This document shows, piece after piece, positions 7,703 to 17,180 of a stretch of 64,000 nucleotides of DNA. The notes under the pieces are model-generated. The model was not told the DNA's origin, did not search any database, and saw only the letters and a program-made list of their open reading frames with translations. The DNA is taken from NCBI RefSeq assembly GCF_026586795.1, contig NZ_JAPFGY010000012.1, positions 1-64,000 of the forward strand, written 5' to 3'. Both the position numbers and the translations under genes were made by a program. Position 1 is the first letter of the stretch; each line of letters begins with the position of its first letter. Source of the stretch: Erythrobacter sp. WG (GTDB lineage: Bacteria > Pseudomonadota > Alphaproteobacteria > Sphingomonadales > Sphingomonadaceae).

Positions 7703-9949
7703 ATGCATATGAAGGCCCGATATCTGGTCCCGATCCTGTCGAGTGTCTGCGCCGCCGCGCTTGTCGTGCCGGCCGCGGCCCAAGCGCAAGGAACTGCCAT
7801 GACCGCTGCTGCCCCTGCCAAGTCCCAGAAGCCCGCGCCCGCCGCCGCCCGCCCGGTGAAGGGCGCGCCCACCGCGACGGGGCCCTTCGCGGCAGTCAGC
7901 ACCCTGCCCTTCCAGGCGCCCGATTTCACCAAGATCACCGAGGACGACTACCTTCCCGCCTTCGAGCAGGGCATGGCGATCCAGCGTGCCGAGGTTGCGG
8001 CGATCGTCGCCAACACGGCCGCGCCGACCTTCGAGAACACCATCGTCGCACTCGAGACCTCCGGCGCGATGCTCGGGCGGGTGAGCCGCGTGTTCGGCGC
8101 GGTGACGGGGGCCAACACCAACGAGCGGCTCGACGCGATCGACACCGAGATCAGCCCGAAGCTCGCCGCGCACTCGGACGCGATCAATCTCGACCCCAAG
8201 CTCTTTGCGCGCGTCAAGGCGGTCTATGACCAGCGCACCGCGATGAAGCTGAGCGTCGAGGATGCGCGCCTGCTCGAGCGCACCTACGAGCAGATGGTCC
8301 ATGCCGGCGCGATGCTGACCGACGCGCAGCGCGAGGAGGTGAAGGCGATCAACACCCAGCTTTCCACCCTCACCACCCAGTTCGGCCAGGCGGTACGCAC
8401 CGCGACCAACAGCCAGCCGCTGATCGTGAACACGAGGGAGGAACTCGCCGGGCTGTCCGAGGCCGACATCAAGGCCGCAGCCGATCTCGCGGCCTCCAAG
8501 GGCCAGCCGGGCAAATTCGCGATCGCGCTGCAAAACACGACGCAGCAGCCGCTGCTCCCGTCGCTCGAGAACCGCGCCACCCGCGAGGCCCTGTTCAAGG
8601 CGAGCTACCACCGCGCCGACGCGCAGGCCTCGGCCGCGCACGACACGCGCCTGCTGCTCGCCCGCATCGCCGAGCTTCGCGCGCGCAAGGCCGCGCTGTT
8701 CGGCGCGCCCGACTGGGCGACCTATGCCATGTACGACCGCATGGCGAAGGAGCCCAAGACCGCGCTCGACTTCATGACTCAGATGGTCCCCGCGCTTGCC
8801 GCCACGCAGCGGCGCGAGGCGGCCGAGCTGACCGCGGCGATCGCCAAGGACGGCGGCAACTACCAGGTCCAGCCGTGGGACTGGTATCGCTACGCGAACC
8901 GCATCAAGGCCGAGCGCTTCGACTTGGACGAGGACGCCGTCGCCCAATACTTCCAGATCGACAAGGTGCTGGAAGACGGCGTGTTCTTCGCCGCGAACAA
9001 GCTCTACGGCATCAGCTTCAAGAAGCGCACCGATCTGCCGACCTACCACCCCGACGTCAGCGTCTACACCGTCTTCGACAGGGACGGCTCGGAGATGGGG
9101 GTGTTCTACTTCGACCCCTACCAGCGCCCCTCGAAGCGCGGCGGCGCGTGGATGAGCAACTTCGTCGAGCAGAGCCACCTCGCGGGAACCAAGCCCGTCA
9201 TCTACAACGTGCTCAACATCTCGAAGGCTGCGCCCGGCGAAGTGCAGCTCGTCACCTTCGATGACGTGAACACCATGTTCCACGAGTTCGGCCACGCCCT
9301 CCACGGGCTGTTCGCCGACCAGCGCTACGAATCGATCTCGGGCACGGCCACGGCGCGGGACTTCGTGGAGTATCCGAGCCAAGTGAACGAGATGTGGGCG
9401 ACCGATCCGGTGGTGCTCCAGAACTATGCCAAGCACTACAAGACCGGCGAGACGATCCCGGCGGCGATGATCGAGAAGATCGAGGCGGCGGGCAAGTTCA
9501 ACCAGGGCTATGACTTCGGCGAGGTAGTGGAAGCCGCGCTGCTCGACATGAAGTGGGCCGCGCTCACGCCCGAACAGGCTGCCGCGATCGACACCCCCGA
9601 GAAGGTCGACGCCTTCGAGGAGAGGGCGCTCAAGGAACTCGGCCTCGAGGTCGGGCTCGTCCCGCCGCGCTACCGGTCGACCTACTTCAACCACATCTTC
9701 AGCGATCCGGCGGGCTATTCGGCGGGCTATTACAGCTACCTGTGGACGCAGATGCTCGACGAGGACAGCCGCAAGTGGTTCCGCGACAGTGGCGGCCTCA
9801 CGCGCGCCAACGGCGACCACTACCGCGCAACCGTGCTCAGCCGCGGCGGGACGATGGATTACTTCGAGATGTTCCGAAACTTCGCCGGGCGCGATCCCGA
9901 CGTGACCCCGATGCTCGAGGCACGCGGACTGGTCGAACCGGCGAAGTAG
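7703..9949 (+). CDS. Exported M3-family peptidyl-dipeptidase (Dcp-like)
   Basis: 748 aa. A cleavable signal peptide (MKARYLVPILSSVCAAALVVPAAAQA, split here only by its n, h and c regions) is followed by a low-complexity Ala/Pro/Lys linker and the large helical M3 domain. The zinc site HEFGHALHGLF starts near residue 527, with the third ligand expected in the downstream VEYPSQVNE segment. The C-terminal part (YLWTQMLDEDSRKWF, YRATVLSRGGTMDYFEMFRNFAGRDP) is typical of Dcp. It probably trims peptides in the periplasm. The ATG at 7703 follows a GAGAGAGA-like ribosome site; a longer frame lacks a signal peptide start. Confidence 0.93.
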   Translation: MHMKARYLVPILSSVCAAALVVPAAAQAQGTAMTAAAPAKSQKPAPAAARPVKGAPTATGPFAAVSTLPFQAPDFTKITEDDYLPAFEQGMAIQRAEVAAIVANTAAPTFENTIVALETSGAMLGRVSRVFGAVTGANTNERLDAIDTEISPKLAAHSDAINLDPKLFARVKAVYDQRTAMKLSVEDARLLERTYEQMVHAGAMLTDAQREEVKAINTQLSTLTTQFGQAVRTATNSQPLIVNTREELAGLSEADIKAAADLAASKGQPGKFAIALQNTTQQPLLPSLENRATREALFKASYHRADAQASAAHDTRLLLARIAELRARKAALFGAPDWATYAMYDRMAKEPKTALDFMTQMVPALAATQRREAAELTAAIAKDGGNYQVQPWDWYRYANRIKAERFDLDEDAVAQYFQIDKVLEDGVFFAANKLYGISFKKRTDLPTYHPDVSVYTVFDRDGSEMGVFYFDPYQRPSKRGGAWMSNFVEQSHLAGTKPVIYNVLNISKAAPGEVQLVTFDDVNTMFHEFGHALHGLFADQRYESISGTATARDFVEYPSQVNEMWATDPVVLQNYAKHYKTGETIPAAMIEKIEAAGKFNQGYDFGEVVEAALLDMKWAALTPEQAAAIDTPEKVDAFEERALKELGLEVGLVPPRYRSTYFNHIFSDPAGYSAGYYSYLWTQMLDEDSRKWFRDSGGLTRANGDHYRATVLSRGGTMDYFEMFRNFAGRDPDVTPMLEARGLVEPAK

Positions 9950-9958
9950 GCGATACAG

Positions 9959-9986
9959 GCTGCCGCCGGGTCACTCCGGCGGCAGC
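9959..9986. terminator. Hairpin between convergent genes
   Basis: Perfect 11 bp stem (GCTGCCGCCGG / CCGGCGGCAGC) with a 6 nt loop, 9 bp after the M3 peptidase stop. The loop contains the stop codon of the small convergent gene. There is no U-run on either side, so a rho-independent role is possible but weak. Confidence 0.6.
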
Positions 9987-10147
9987 TCGTCCGGCCCGCG
10001 ACCGGGCTCGTCGATGTCGGGCGGGGTCGGTTCGGTTTCCGGCGGGGTCGGATCGATGGGCTCGGTCGGCGGCTGCTGCGGTGGGGTTTCCTCCGGCACC
10101 GCAGGGGGCTCGACGGTATCGGGGGTCGGGGAGGGTATCGAAGCCAT
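9971..10147 (-). CDS. Small proline- and acid-rich protein (58 aa), unknown function
   Basis: The frame starts ATG (MASIPSPTPDTVEPP) at 10147 and ends in ELPPE. About one third of residues are Pro, with many Glu, Asp and Thr, and there is no hydrophobic segment, so the protein would be disordered. A GGAG site lies 8 nt before the ATG, and codon third positions are strongly G/C as in neighbouring genes. It is convergent with the M3 peptidase and ends within its hairpin. The low-complexity composition could arise from GC-rich non-coding DNA, so existence as a protein is moderately supported only. Confidence 0.5.
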   Translation of the reverse strand: MASIPSPTPDTVEPPAVPEETPPQQPPTEPIDPTPPETEPTPPDIDEPGRGPDELPPE

Positions 10148-10256
10148 CGGGATTCTCCGCTCGAGGGTTGGCCCTCCATCAACGTTCGAGCGTCTCCTAT
10201 GTCCCGCCGTGCGGCGCGGCCGGTCCCGTGCCTCTGCCGCTCCGGCGCGAATGCGA

Positions 10257-10288
10257 AAAGGGGCGGGAGATTGCTCCCCCGCCCCTCT
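10257..10288 (-). terminator. Rho-independent terminator after the SDR gene
   Basis: Read on the minus strand, a GC-rich stem (AGGGGCGGG / CCCGCCCCT) is followed by TTTT. It lies about 20 bp after the stop of the SDR gene at 10307. Confidence 0.7.
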
Positions 10289-10306
10289 CGTGTGCCGTAA
10301 TGCGGC

Positions 10307-11119
10307 TCAGTGACCGCCGCCGCTCGGATCGGCGAAGTGGTTGGGCAGGCTGGCGTTGACCACCCCGCCGTCCACGGTCAGCGTCTCGCCGACGACGTAA
10401 TCCCCCGCGCGGCTGCACAGGTAGATCGCCGCCGCTGCCATGTCCTCGGGCGTGCCGATGCGTTTGGCCGGAATGCCCGAAGCCGAACGGTCGGGCGCGT
10501 CCTTGGCGGCCTTGTTCATCTCCGAAGGGAAGGCCCCCGGCGCGATCGAGGTGACCACGATATTGTCGCGGATCAGCCGGGCGGCCATGCGCCGGGTGAG
10601 CTGGATCACGCCCGCCTTGGAGGCCTGGTAGGCGTAGGTCTCCCAGGGATTGATCCGCTGCCCGTCGATCGAGGAGACGTGGATGACCTTGGCCGGGTGC
10701 CCCTGCTTGCCGCCCTCGACGAGCAGATCGTGAAGCTTTTGGGTGAGGAAGAAGGGCGTCTTGACGTTGAGGTCCATCGTGCGGTGCCAGCCGGCCTCGG
10801 TGAATTCGAGATAGGGCTGGCCCCAGGCGGCGCCGGCGTTGTTGATGAGGATATCGAGATGGCTCTCGCGCGCCTTCAACTCGTTGGCGAGCGCAATCAT
10901 CCCGTCCATCTGGCTGAGGTCGGCGGGGATGCCGATGACCTTGTCGGGGCCGAATTCGTCAATGGTGGCCTGCATCTGATCAGCCTTGCGCGCCGAGATA
11001 TAGACCCGCGCGCAGCCCGCCGCGAGCAGGCCCTCGACGAACATCTTGCCGATGCCGCGAGAGCCGCCGGTGACGAGAGCGACGCGGCCCTCGAGGCTGA
11101 AAAGTGATTGAATGTCCAT
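10307..11119 (-). CDS. Short-chain dehydrogenase/reductase
   Basis: 270 aa classical SDR. The NAD(P)-binding motif is TGGSRGIGK near the N-terminus, followed by NNAGAAWG, the catalytic Ser in VSSIDGQ, and YAYQASKAG with Tyr and Lys of the active site. The C-terminal GETLTVDGG is typical. The ATG at 11119 (MDIQSLFSLEGR) is used. It is downstream of two acyl-CoA dehydrogenase genes on the same strand, so a hydroxyacyl- or alcohol-oxidising step in acyl-chain degradation is plausible. The substrate cannot be told from sequence. Confidence 0.88.
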   Translation of the reverse strand: MDIQSLFSLEGRVALVTGGSRGIGKMFVEGLLAAGCARVYISARKADQMQATIDEFGPDKVIGIPADLSQMDGMIALANELKARESHLDILINNAGAAWGQPYLEFTEAGWHRTMDLNVKTPFFLTQKLHDLLVEGGKQGHPAKVIHVSSIDGQRINPWETYAYQASKAGVIQLTRRMAARLIRDNIVVTSIAPGAFPSEMNKAAKDAPDRSASGIPAKRIGTPEDMAAAAIYLCSRAGDYVVGETLTVDGGVVNASLPNHFADPSGGGH

Positions 11120-11135
11120 GTTCACTCTCTCCATT

Positions 11136-11275
11136 CCCCCCTCCCTCAGGGGAGGGGCAGCGAGACTTGGCAGCTTGTCTGCCTAGTCGCAGCGGGGTGG
11201 GCCGCCGACGGTGGAGCGTGCCGCCACCGTCGAACCCCCACCCCCGACCCCTCCCCGAGCGGAGGGGAGATGAGG
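11136..11275. repeat. C/G-rich palindromic intergenic element, family 3 (copy 1)
   Basis: Starts and ends with inverted GGGGAGGG/CCCTCCCC-type blocks and holds an internal hairpin (CGACGGTGG-AGCGTGC-CGCCACCGTCG region). A related element lies at 33047-33191. It separates the SDR and acyl-CoA dehydrogenase genes of one transcription unit. Confidence 0.65.
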
Positions 11276-11276
11276 C

Positions 11277-12416
11277 TCAATACCCGCTCAGCTCCGCCAC
11301 GCGGTTGGCGTGGAAGTGCGCGTCGCCGAGGAACTCGGCCAGCGCGCGGTCGCGCTTCATGTAGAGGCCGATGTCGTATTCGTCGGTCATGCCGATGCCG
11401 CCGTGCATCTGAACGCCCTCCTGCACCGCAAGGCGCGCCGCCTTGGCGACCTTGGCTTTGGCGACGCTGGCGAAGAGGTCTGCGTGCTCGCTTGCGCCAT
11501 CGAGGAGCTGCTGCGCCTTGATGGTCGCGGCCCGCGCGATCTCGACTTCGGAATAGAGGTGGCTGGCGCGGTGCTGGAGCGCCTGGAACTCGCCGATCAG
11601 ACGCCCGAACTGCTTCCTCTGCTTGAGGTAGTCGACCGTCATGTCCATCGCGCCTCGGGCAACGCCCACGCCCTCGGCCGCGGCGCCCACGCGGCCCGCG
11701 ACGAGCATGGCGTCGAGCACCGCGCGCCCGCCGTCGATCTCGCCGATCACGGCATCGCCGTCGAGCTCGACGCCGTCGAATCTGGTGTGGGTCGCCATCG
11801 AGCTATCGACCAACCGCACGCTGTCGTGGCTCATGCCGGCCGCGTCCTTGGGCACCGCGAACAGCGTGATCCCGTCGGCATCATCATCCGCGCCCGAAGT
11901 GCGCGCGGCAACCACGATCATATCCGCGCTCGCGCCTTGGATGACGAAGCTCTTGGCACCCGAGAGCTTGAACCCGTTGCCCGACTTCTCGGCGCGGGTG
12001 GTGATGCGCGACGGGCGGTGCTTGGCGGTCTCGTCAATCGCGACGGCGAACACGCTGTCGCCCGCGATCAGGCCCGGCAGGTAGCGGCCCTTCAAGTCCG
12101 CCGATCCATGCTTCAGCGCAGTCGCGGCCAGCACCGAGGACGTCAAGAACGGCGAGGGCGTGAGGTTGCGCCCGATCTCCTCGAGCACGATCCCCGCCTC
12201 GACATGGCCCATCCCGAGCCCGCCGTCGGCCTCGTCCACCAGCATCCCGGTGAAGCCCATCTCGGCCATCTGCTTCCACAGGGCGTGGCCGAAGCCGTCC
12301 TTGCAGTTGCGGTCGCGCCAGTGGCGCAGCTGCTTGGCGATGTTGCCTTCCTCGGCCATGAAGCCGGCCGCCGTGTCGGCGAGCATCGCCTGATCTTCGT
12401 TGTGATAGAGGGGCAT
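11277..12416 (-). CDS. Acyl-CoA dehydrogenase, probable non-catalytic partner subunit
   Basis: 379 aa, ACAD fold. The N-terminal helical domain (MPLYHNEDQAMLADTAAGF) and middle strands (KLSGAKSFVIQGASADMIVV) are evident, as is the helix GRVGAAAEGVGVARGAMD and the C-terminal VQMHGGIGMTDEYDIGLYM. Where active ACADs have the EGT catalytic-base motif, this protein reads EFLGDAHFH, so the base appears to be missing. That pattern is known for one subunit of heteromeric acyl-CoA dehydrogenases such as steroid-degrading FadE pairs. A second ACAD lies upstream at 12829, supporting a two-subunit enzyme. The pairing is inference. Confidence 0.88.
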   Translation of the reverse strand: MPLYHNEDQAMLADTAAGFMAEEGNIAKQLRHWRDRNCKDGFGHALWKQMAEMGFTGMLVDEADGGLGMGHVEAGIVLEEIGRNLTPSPFLTSSVLAATALKHGSADLKGRYLPGLIAGDSVFAVAIDETAKHRPSRITTRAEKSGNGFKLSGAKSFVIQGASADMIVVAARTSGADDDADGITLFAVPKDAAGMSHDSVRLVDSSMATHTRFDGVELDGDAVIGEIDGGRAVLDAMLVAGRVGAAAEGVGVARGAMDMTVDYLKQRKQFGRLIGEFQALQHRASHLYSEVEIARAATIKAQQLLDGASEHADLFASVAKAKVAKAARLAVQEGVQMHGGIGMTDEYDIGLYMKRDRALAEFLGDAHFHANRVAELSGY

Positions 12417-12439
12417 CAATTCCACCTTCAAAAAAGAGT

Positions 12440-12823
12440 TCAGGCCGCCATCGCGGCGGCACACCAGTTGGAAATCCGGGACGGGTCCTGTTCGGCATCG
12501 AAGAACAGGTGCGCGCCGCCAAAACCGTCGCCCGCCAGTTTCACCTCCAGCAAGGAGGCCGCATCGATCGAGACGGCGGTGATCGCAGCGGCCTTGATGA
12601 AGCTCACCACCGATCGCTTGCTGAACAATCCGGCATCGTTGACGATAATCAGGCGCTTGTTGGTGAACAGCGCGCCGCCGCCGTCGCCGCCCGTGGCAAA
12701 GTCGATCGTCTCGCCGGGCAGCAACAGGTTTTCGACCTGCGCGATGGTTTGCGCGCCCTTCGCCTCGCTGCCCGGAAAGACACCGGAGATGAACGGCGCG
12801 GGCAGAGTGACCGCGATCGACAT
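12440..12823 (-). CDS. Small PH-domain-like protein between two acyl-CoA dehydrogenases
   Basis: 127 aa. The segment LLLPGETIDFATGGDGGGALFTNKRLIIVND has the strand pattern and the TNKRLI motif of bacterial PH (bPH) domains. It is followed by SFIKAAAITAVSIDAASLLEVKL and a final helix. There is no signal peptide or membrane segment. It starts 5 bp after the upstream ACAD stop and ends 23 bp before the downstream ACAD, so the three are co-transcribed. Bacterial PH-domain proteins of this sort have no agreed function. Its place inside a putative heteromeric ACAD operon is unusual. Confidence 0.7.
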   Translation of the reverse strand: MSIAVTLPAPFISGVFPGSEAKGAQTIAQVENLLLPGETIDFATGGDGGGALFTNKRLIIVNDAGLFSKRSVVSFIKAAAITAVSIDAASLLEVKLAGDGFGGAHLFFDAEQDPSRISNWCAAAMAA

Positions 12824-12828
12824 GAGCC

Positions 12829-14022
12829 TCAGGCCCCCGGCAGATCGAGGATGCGCTTGGCGATGACGTTGAGCATAACCTCGGACGTGCCGCCCTCGAT
12901 CGAGTTCGCCTTGGTGCGCAGCCAGTTGCGCGAAGGCTTGCCGCCCTCGGTGGCCTCGCTCTCCCATTCGAGGCTGCGCGAGCCGCCGACCGCCATCATC
13001 AGCTCGTGGCGGCGCTTGTTCAGCTCGGTCCCGGCATATTTCATCATGTTCGGCTGCGCGGGGTGCGCCTTGCCGACCTTGATCTCGTCGAGGAATTTCT
13101 CGCCCATCGCCGCATAGGCGAGCGCGTCGACGTCGAACATCGCCAGCTCGGCGCGCAAGCAGGGGTCGAGATCGTCGCCGAGCTTCGCTGCCTGCCGCTT
13201 CATGATCGCGCCGATCGCCGCCGTGCGGTCCCCGCCGTCCGCGCCCGAGATCATCTCGCGCTCGTGGCCGAGGAGGTACTTGGCGACGTCCCAGCCGCGG
13301 TTGATGGTGCCCACATAGGCCGGCACATCATCGCCGTAGGACTTGGGCACCGACACGTTGTCGAAGAAGGTCTCGCAGAAGGGCGAGGAGCCGCTGATCA
13401 GCTTGATCGGCTTGGTGGTGACGCCTTCGCTCGCCATGTCGAAGAGCATGAAGGTGATGCCGCCATACTTGTTCTCCTTGTCGGTGCGCACGAGGCAGAA
13501 GATCCAGTCGGCCTGATCGGCGTAGGAGGTCCAGATCTTCTGGCCGTTGACGACCCAGTGATCGCCCTTGTCCTCGCCGAAGGTCTGAAGGCTGACGAGG
13601 TCCGAACCCGAGCCCGGTTCCGAATAGCCCTGACACCAGCGGATCTCGCCGCGGGCGATCTCGTTCAGGAACCGCTGCTTCTGGCCTTCCGTGCCGAAGT
13701 GCAGCAGCGCCGGGCCGAGCATCCAGATGCCGAAGGAGGAAAGCGGCGGGCGCGCACCGATCCGCGCCATCTCCTCGCGCAGCACCTTGGCTTCGGGCGC
13801 GCTGAGGCCCGCGCCGCCATATTCCTTGGGCCACATGGGGACGGTGTAGCCCTTGGCGATGGCCGCCTCGAGCCACGCCTTCTGCGCATCGTTCTTGAAG
13901 GTGGCGCGGCGCCCGCCCCAGTAGACGTCGTCCTCACCCCGCACCGGCTCGCGCATTTCCGGGGGGCAGTTCGCCTCCAGCCATGCGCGGGTTTGCTCAC
14001 GGAATGTGTCCAGGTCGGCCAT
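12829..14022 (-). CDS. Acyl-CoA dehydrogenase, catalytic
   Basis: 397 aa ACAD. FAD and substrate motifs are clear: WCQGYSEPGSGSDLVSLQT and VVNGQKIWTSYADQADW. The catalytic base lies in the C-terminal SIEGGTSEVMLNVIAKRIL. It oxidises an acyl-CoA to the 2-enoyl-CoA and passes electrons to ETF. An ATG at 14022 is preferred over a GTG one codon upstream. It is the first gene of a minus-strand unit (this gene, PH protein, second ACAD, SDR) divergent from the GPH transporter. Sequence alone does not define the acyl chain. Confidence 0.93.
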   Translation of the reverse strand: MADLDTFREQTRAWLEANCPPEMREPVRGEDDVYWGGRRATFKNDAQKAWLEAAIAKGYTVPMWPKEYGGAGLSAPEAKVLREEMARIGARPPLSSFGIWMLGPALLHFGTEGQKQRFLNEIARGEIRWCQGYSEPGSGSDLVSLQTFGEDKGDHWVVNGQKIWTSYADQADWIFCLVRTDKENKYGGITFMLFDMASEGVTTKPIKLISGSSPFCETFFDNVSVPKSYGDDVPAYVGTINRGWDVAKYLLGHEREMISGADGGDRTAAIGAIMKRQAAKLGDDLDPCLRAELAMFDVDALAYAAMGEKFLDEIKVGKAHPAQPNMMKYAGTELNKRRHELMMAVGGSRSLEWESEATEGGKPSRNWLRTKANSIEGGTSEVMLNVIAKRILDLPGA

Positions 14023-14234
14023 CACCGATTCTCCTCTCCCAGGTCTCTCGCTTGACGCTTACGTTAGTGGCATTCCGCGCCCTGCTGCAAGCGGTCTCCG
14101 CAGGCGCCAGGATGCCGTAGCGTCAGCGCGCGCCGGATTGACGCGGGCCACATTCCGCCTAGGGTCGCGGCCCGAAAGAGGGAGAGGAACGTGACCGGCA
14201 CAAGCACCGGCATCGAAGCTGGACCGGGCCGCGC

Positions 14235-15707
14235 ATGAGCGCAGCCACCGGCCCCCTGCCGCAGCGCCTGCGCCTGGTGCACGGCGCGGGCGCGGTCGCC
14301 TTCGGGGTGAAGGACAACGGCTTTTCGTTCTTCCTGCTGATCTACTACAATCAGGTGCTCGGCATGGACGCAGGCTCCGTGAGCCTTGCGCTGCTGATCG
14401 CCCTGCTCGTCGACGCGCTGATCGACCCGCTGCTCGGCAACCTGTCGGATCGCACCTACACCCGCTGGGGCCGGCGCCTGCCGTGGCTCTACGCCGCCCC
14501 CATCCCGCTGGCGGTGGCCTGGACGATCCTGTGGAGCGCACCGACCGGCGCACCGCCGAGCTTCCTCGGTCTCGTGGGCATCGCGATCGTCGTGCGCCTG
14601 CTGCTTTCGGCCTGCGAGGTGCCCTCGATCAGCCTCGTGCCCGAACTCACCGCCGACTACGACGAGCGCACCACGCTGTTCCGCTATCGCGCGCTCGCCG
14701 CGTGGATCGGGGGCCTGGTGATGATGGTGCTCGCCTACACCGTGTTCATGCCCGGCAAGGAAGGGCTGCTCCAGCCCGAAGGCTATGCCGCCTTCGGATT
14801 GTTCGGGGCGCTGCTGATGGCGGCGTCGGTGATCGGTTCGGCCGCCGGACAGCACGGACGGCTGGCGCATCTCCCGCCGCGCAAGCCGCCGCCCTTCTCG
14901 CTGCGCCTTGCCTTCGCCGAGATCGTCGAGGCCTTCTCCGAGCGCGCCTTCCTGATCTTCGCCGCCGGAGCGCTCGCCGCCTATATCAATCAGGGCATGG
15001 TGTTCTCGATCACCAATTACCTCAACCTCTTCGTGTGGCGGCTGAGCGGCGATCAGTTGATGCTGTTCCCGGTGGTGCTGTTCGCCTCGGTGGTGACGAT
15101 GTTCATCATCATCGCGCCCCTGCATCGCCGCTTCGGCAAGGCGCGCGCGGCGGCGGTGACCGCGGTAGCAGGCACGATCATCGGCCTCATGCCCTATGCC
15201 CTGCTGCTCGCCGGAGTATGGCCAACGATCGGCAGCAATGCCTCGACCTACCTGTTCTACGGCTTCCTGCTGTGCGCCAATGCGCTCGCCACCACGGCGG
15301 TGGTTTCGGCGACCTCGATGATCGCCGAAGTGGTCGAGGCCTTCGAGGAGACCACCGGTCGCCGCGCCGAGGCCTCGTTCTATTCGGGCAACTGGCTGAT
15401 CCAGAAATGCGCCACCGGGGGCGGCATCTTCCTGACCGGTCAGATCATCGCCTTCTCCGGGCTCCCCGCCAACGCCGATCCCGGGAGCGTCGCGCCTGGG
15501 GTGATTGCCGACTTCGTGCTCGCCTTCGGCACGGCAGCGCTCGTGCTCGGGCTGGCGGCCGCCTTCTGGCTCGCCCGCTTCCCGATCGACCGCGCCGAGC
15601 ACGAGGCGCGCCTCGAACGGCTCGCCGCCCGCCGCACGGATGCGGCTGCCAGCCCCCTCGACGAGGCCGCCCGCGCCGACCCGGAGGGCCATTCGCTCGG
15701 CGCCTGA
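14235..15707 (+). CDS. GPH-family cation symporter (MFS superfamily)
   Basis: 490 aa with about 12 hydrophobic segments. The stretch DALIDPLLGNLSDRTYTRWGRRLPW is the signature of the glycoside-pentoside-hexuronide:cation (GPH/MelB) group, and the N-terminal FGVKDNGFSFFLLIYYNQVLG also fits. The substrate is unknown; location between acyl-CoA dehydrogenase genes suggests a compound degraded by them rather than a sugar. The C-terminus is cytoplasmic and basic/acidic. It is divergent from the ACAD unit across a 212 bp gap, and likely co-transcribed with the downstream ACAD. Confidence 0.88.
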   Translation: MSAATGPLPQRLRLVHGAGAVAFGVKDNGFSFFLLIYYNQVLGMDAGSVSLALLIALLVDALIDPLLGNLSDRTYTRWGRRLPWLYAAPIPLAVAWTILWSAPTGAPPSFLGLVGIAIVVRLLLSACEVPSISLVPELTADYDERTTLFRYRALAAWIGGLVMMVLAYTVFMPGKEGLLQPEGYAAFGLFGALLMAASVIGSAAGQHGRLAHLPPRKPPPFSLRLAFAEIVEAFSERAFLIFAAGALAAYINQGMVFSITNYLNLFVWRLSGDQLMLFPVVLFASVVTMFIIIAPLHRRFGKARAAAVTAVAGTIIGLMPYALLLAGVWPTIGSNASTYLFYGFLLCANALATTAVVSATSMIAEVVEAFEETTGRRAEASFYSGNWLIQKCATGGGIFLTGQIIAFSGLPANADPGSVAPGVIADFVLAFGTAALVLGLAAAFWLARFPIDRAEHEARLERLAARRTDAAASPLDEAARADPEGHSLGA

Positions 15708-15797
15708 GCGCCCGCAAATGAGAGCTTGGCGGCCCGCCAAGGCTCTGCCACGGTCAAAGCCAGATTCGATTGCAAATAAGGACGAGAGGAAAGCTGC

Positions 15798-17135
15798 ATG
15801 GATTTCGAACCCACCGAACGTCAGGTCTACTGGCGCGACCGCGTGCGCGATTTCATCGAGACCCACGTGCGCCCGAACATGGGCACCTACAAGCAGCAGG
15901 ACCTCGAGGGCGATCGCTGGAAGGTGATCCAGATCATCGAGGACAAGAAGAAGCTCGCCAAGGAAGCGGGCATCTGGAACCTGTTCATGCCGCCCCGCAA
16001 CGACAGCCACCATCACGTGGACGACACCTTTGAATTCGACGGGCCGGGCCTCACCAACCTCGAATACGCCCTGTGCGCCGAGGAAATGGGGCGCATCGGC
16101 TGGGCTTCGGAAGTGTTCAACTGCTCCGCGCCCGACACCGGCAACATGGAGGTCTTCCACCGCTACGGCACCCGCGAGCAAAAGGAACAGTGGCTGCGTC
16201 CGCTGATGAACGGCGAGATCCGCTCCGCCTTCCTGATGACCGAACCCAACACCGCCTCGTCCGACGCGACCAATATCGAGACCCGGATCGAGCGGGACGG
16301 GGACGAATATGTGATCAACGGCGTCAAGTGGTGGTCGAGCGGCGCGGGCGATCCGCGCTGCAAGGTCGCGATCGTGATGGGCAAGACCGATTTCGCCGCC
16401 CAGCGCCATGCGCAGCAGTCGATGATCCTGATGCCCTTGGATGCGCCGGGGGTGAATATCCTGCGGCACCTGCCCGTGTTCGGCTATGATGACGCGCCGC
16501 ACGGGCATATGGAGATCGAACTGAAGGACGTGCGTGTCCCCGTCACCAATATGTTGCTGGGCGAAGGGCGCGGCTTCGAGATCGCGCAGGGGCGCCTCGG
16601 GCCGGGCCGCATCCACCACTGCATGCGCACCATCGGCGCGGCGGAGGAGGCGCTCGCCAAGATGTGCCGCCGCCTCCAGGAGCGCGAGGCGTTCGGCAAG
16701 CCGGTCTACAAGCACTCGGTCTGGGAAGAGCGCGTGGCGCGCGCCCGCATCGACATCGAAATGACGCGGCTCCTGTGCCTCAAGGCGGCCGACATGATGG
16801 ACAAGGTCGGCAACAAGGCGGCCAAGCAGGAGATCGCGATGATCAAGGTGCAGGCGCCCAACATGGCGCTGCGCATCATCGACGACGCGATCCAGGCCCA
16901 CGGCGGCGGCGGCGTGTCGGAGGACTACGGCCTCGCCAAGAGCTACGCCAACCAGCGCACCCTGCGGCTCGCCGATGGGCCGGACGAGGTCCACGCCCGC
17001 TCGATCGCGCACATGGAATTCGCCAAGCACGCCCCGCGCCCCGGCCCCACCGCCAACGCCCTGCGCGGCGATCATGGCCGGGCCGCCAACGACGCGCAGA
17101 GCTTCAGCTCGGGCGACATGGGCGTTGCCCGGTGA
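15798..17135 (+). CDS. Acyl-CoA dehydrogenase of the ACAD10/11 type
   Basis: 445 aa, longer than typical ACADs. Family features include [20 protein letters not shown] and [25 protein letters not shown], and near the C-terminus [18 protein letters not shown]. The ADGPDEVH motif is characteristic of ACAD10/ACAD11-like enzymes. Two genes downstream is an APH-fold kinase, the same partner that is fused to the dehydrogenase in animal ACAD10/11 and separate in the bacterial levulinate pathway. Together they may convert 4-hydroxyacyl-CoA via a phosphorylated intermediate. This functional link is inference from the pairing. Confidence 0.92.
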   Translation: MDFEPTERQVYWRDRVRDFIETHVRPNMGTYKQQDLEGDRWKVIQIIEDKKKLAKEAGIWNLFMPPRNDSHHHVDDTFEFDGPGLTNLEYALCAEEMGRIGWASEVFNCSAPDTGNMEVFHRYGTREQKEQWLRPLMNGEIRSAFLMTEPNTASSDATNIETRIERDGDEYVINGVKWWSSGAGDPRCKVAIVMGKTDFAAQRHAQQSMILMPLDAPGVNILRHLPVFGYDDAPHGHMEIELKDVRVPVTNMLLGEGRGFEIAQGRLGPGRIHHCMRTIGAAEEALAKMCRRLQEREAFGKPVYKHSVWEERVARARIDIEMTRLLCLKAADMMDKVGNKAAKQEIAMIKVQAPNMALRIIDDAIQAHGGGGVSEDYGLAKSYANQRTLRLADGPDEVHARSIAHMEFAKHAPRPGPTANALRGDHGRAANDAQSFSSGDMGVAR

Positions 17136-17180
17136 TTGGGGCGCGCTGAGGCTGTAGGCGAGCTCGTTCACATAGTGCAT

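Noticed and set aside
7643..9820. 725-codon minus-strand frame
   Set aside because: Entirely antisense to the M3 peptidase, with composition typical of a shadow frame (many Arg, Gly, Val, Leu, His).
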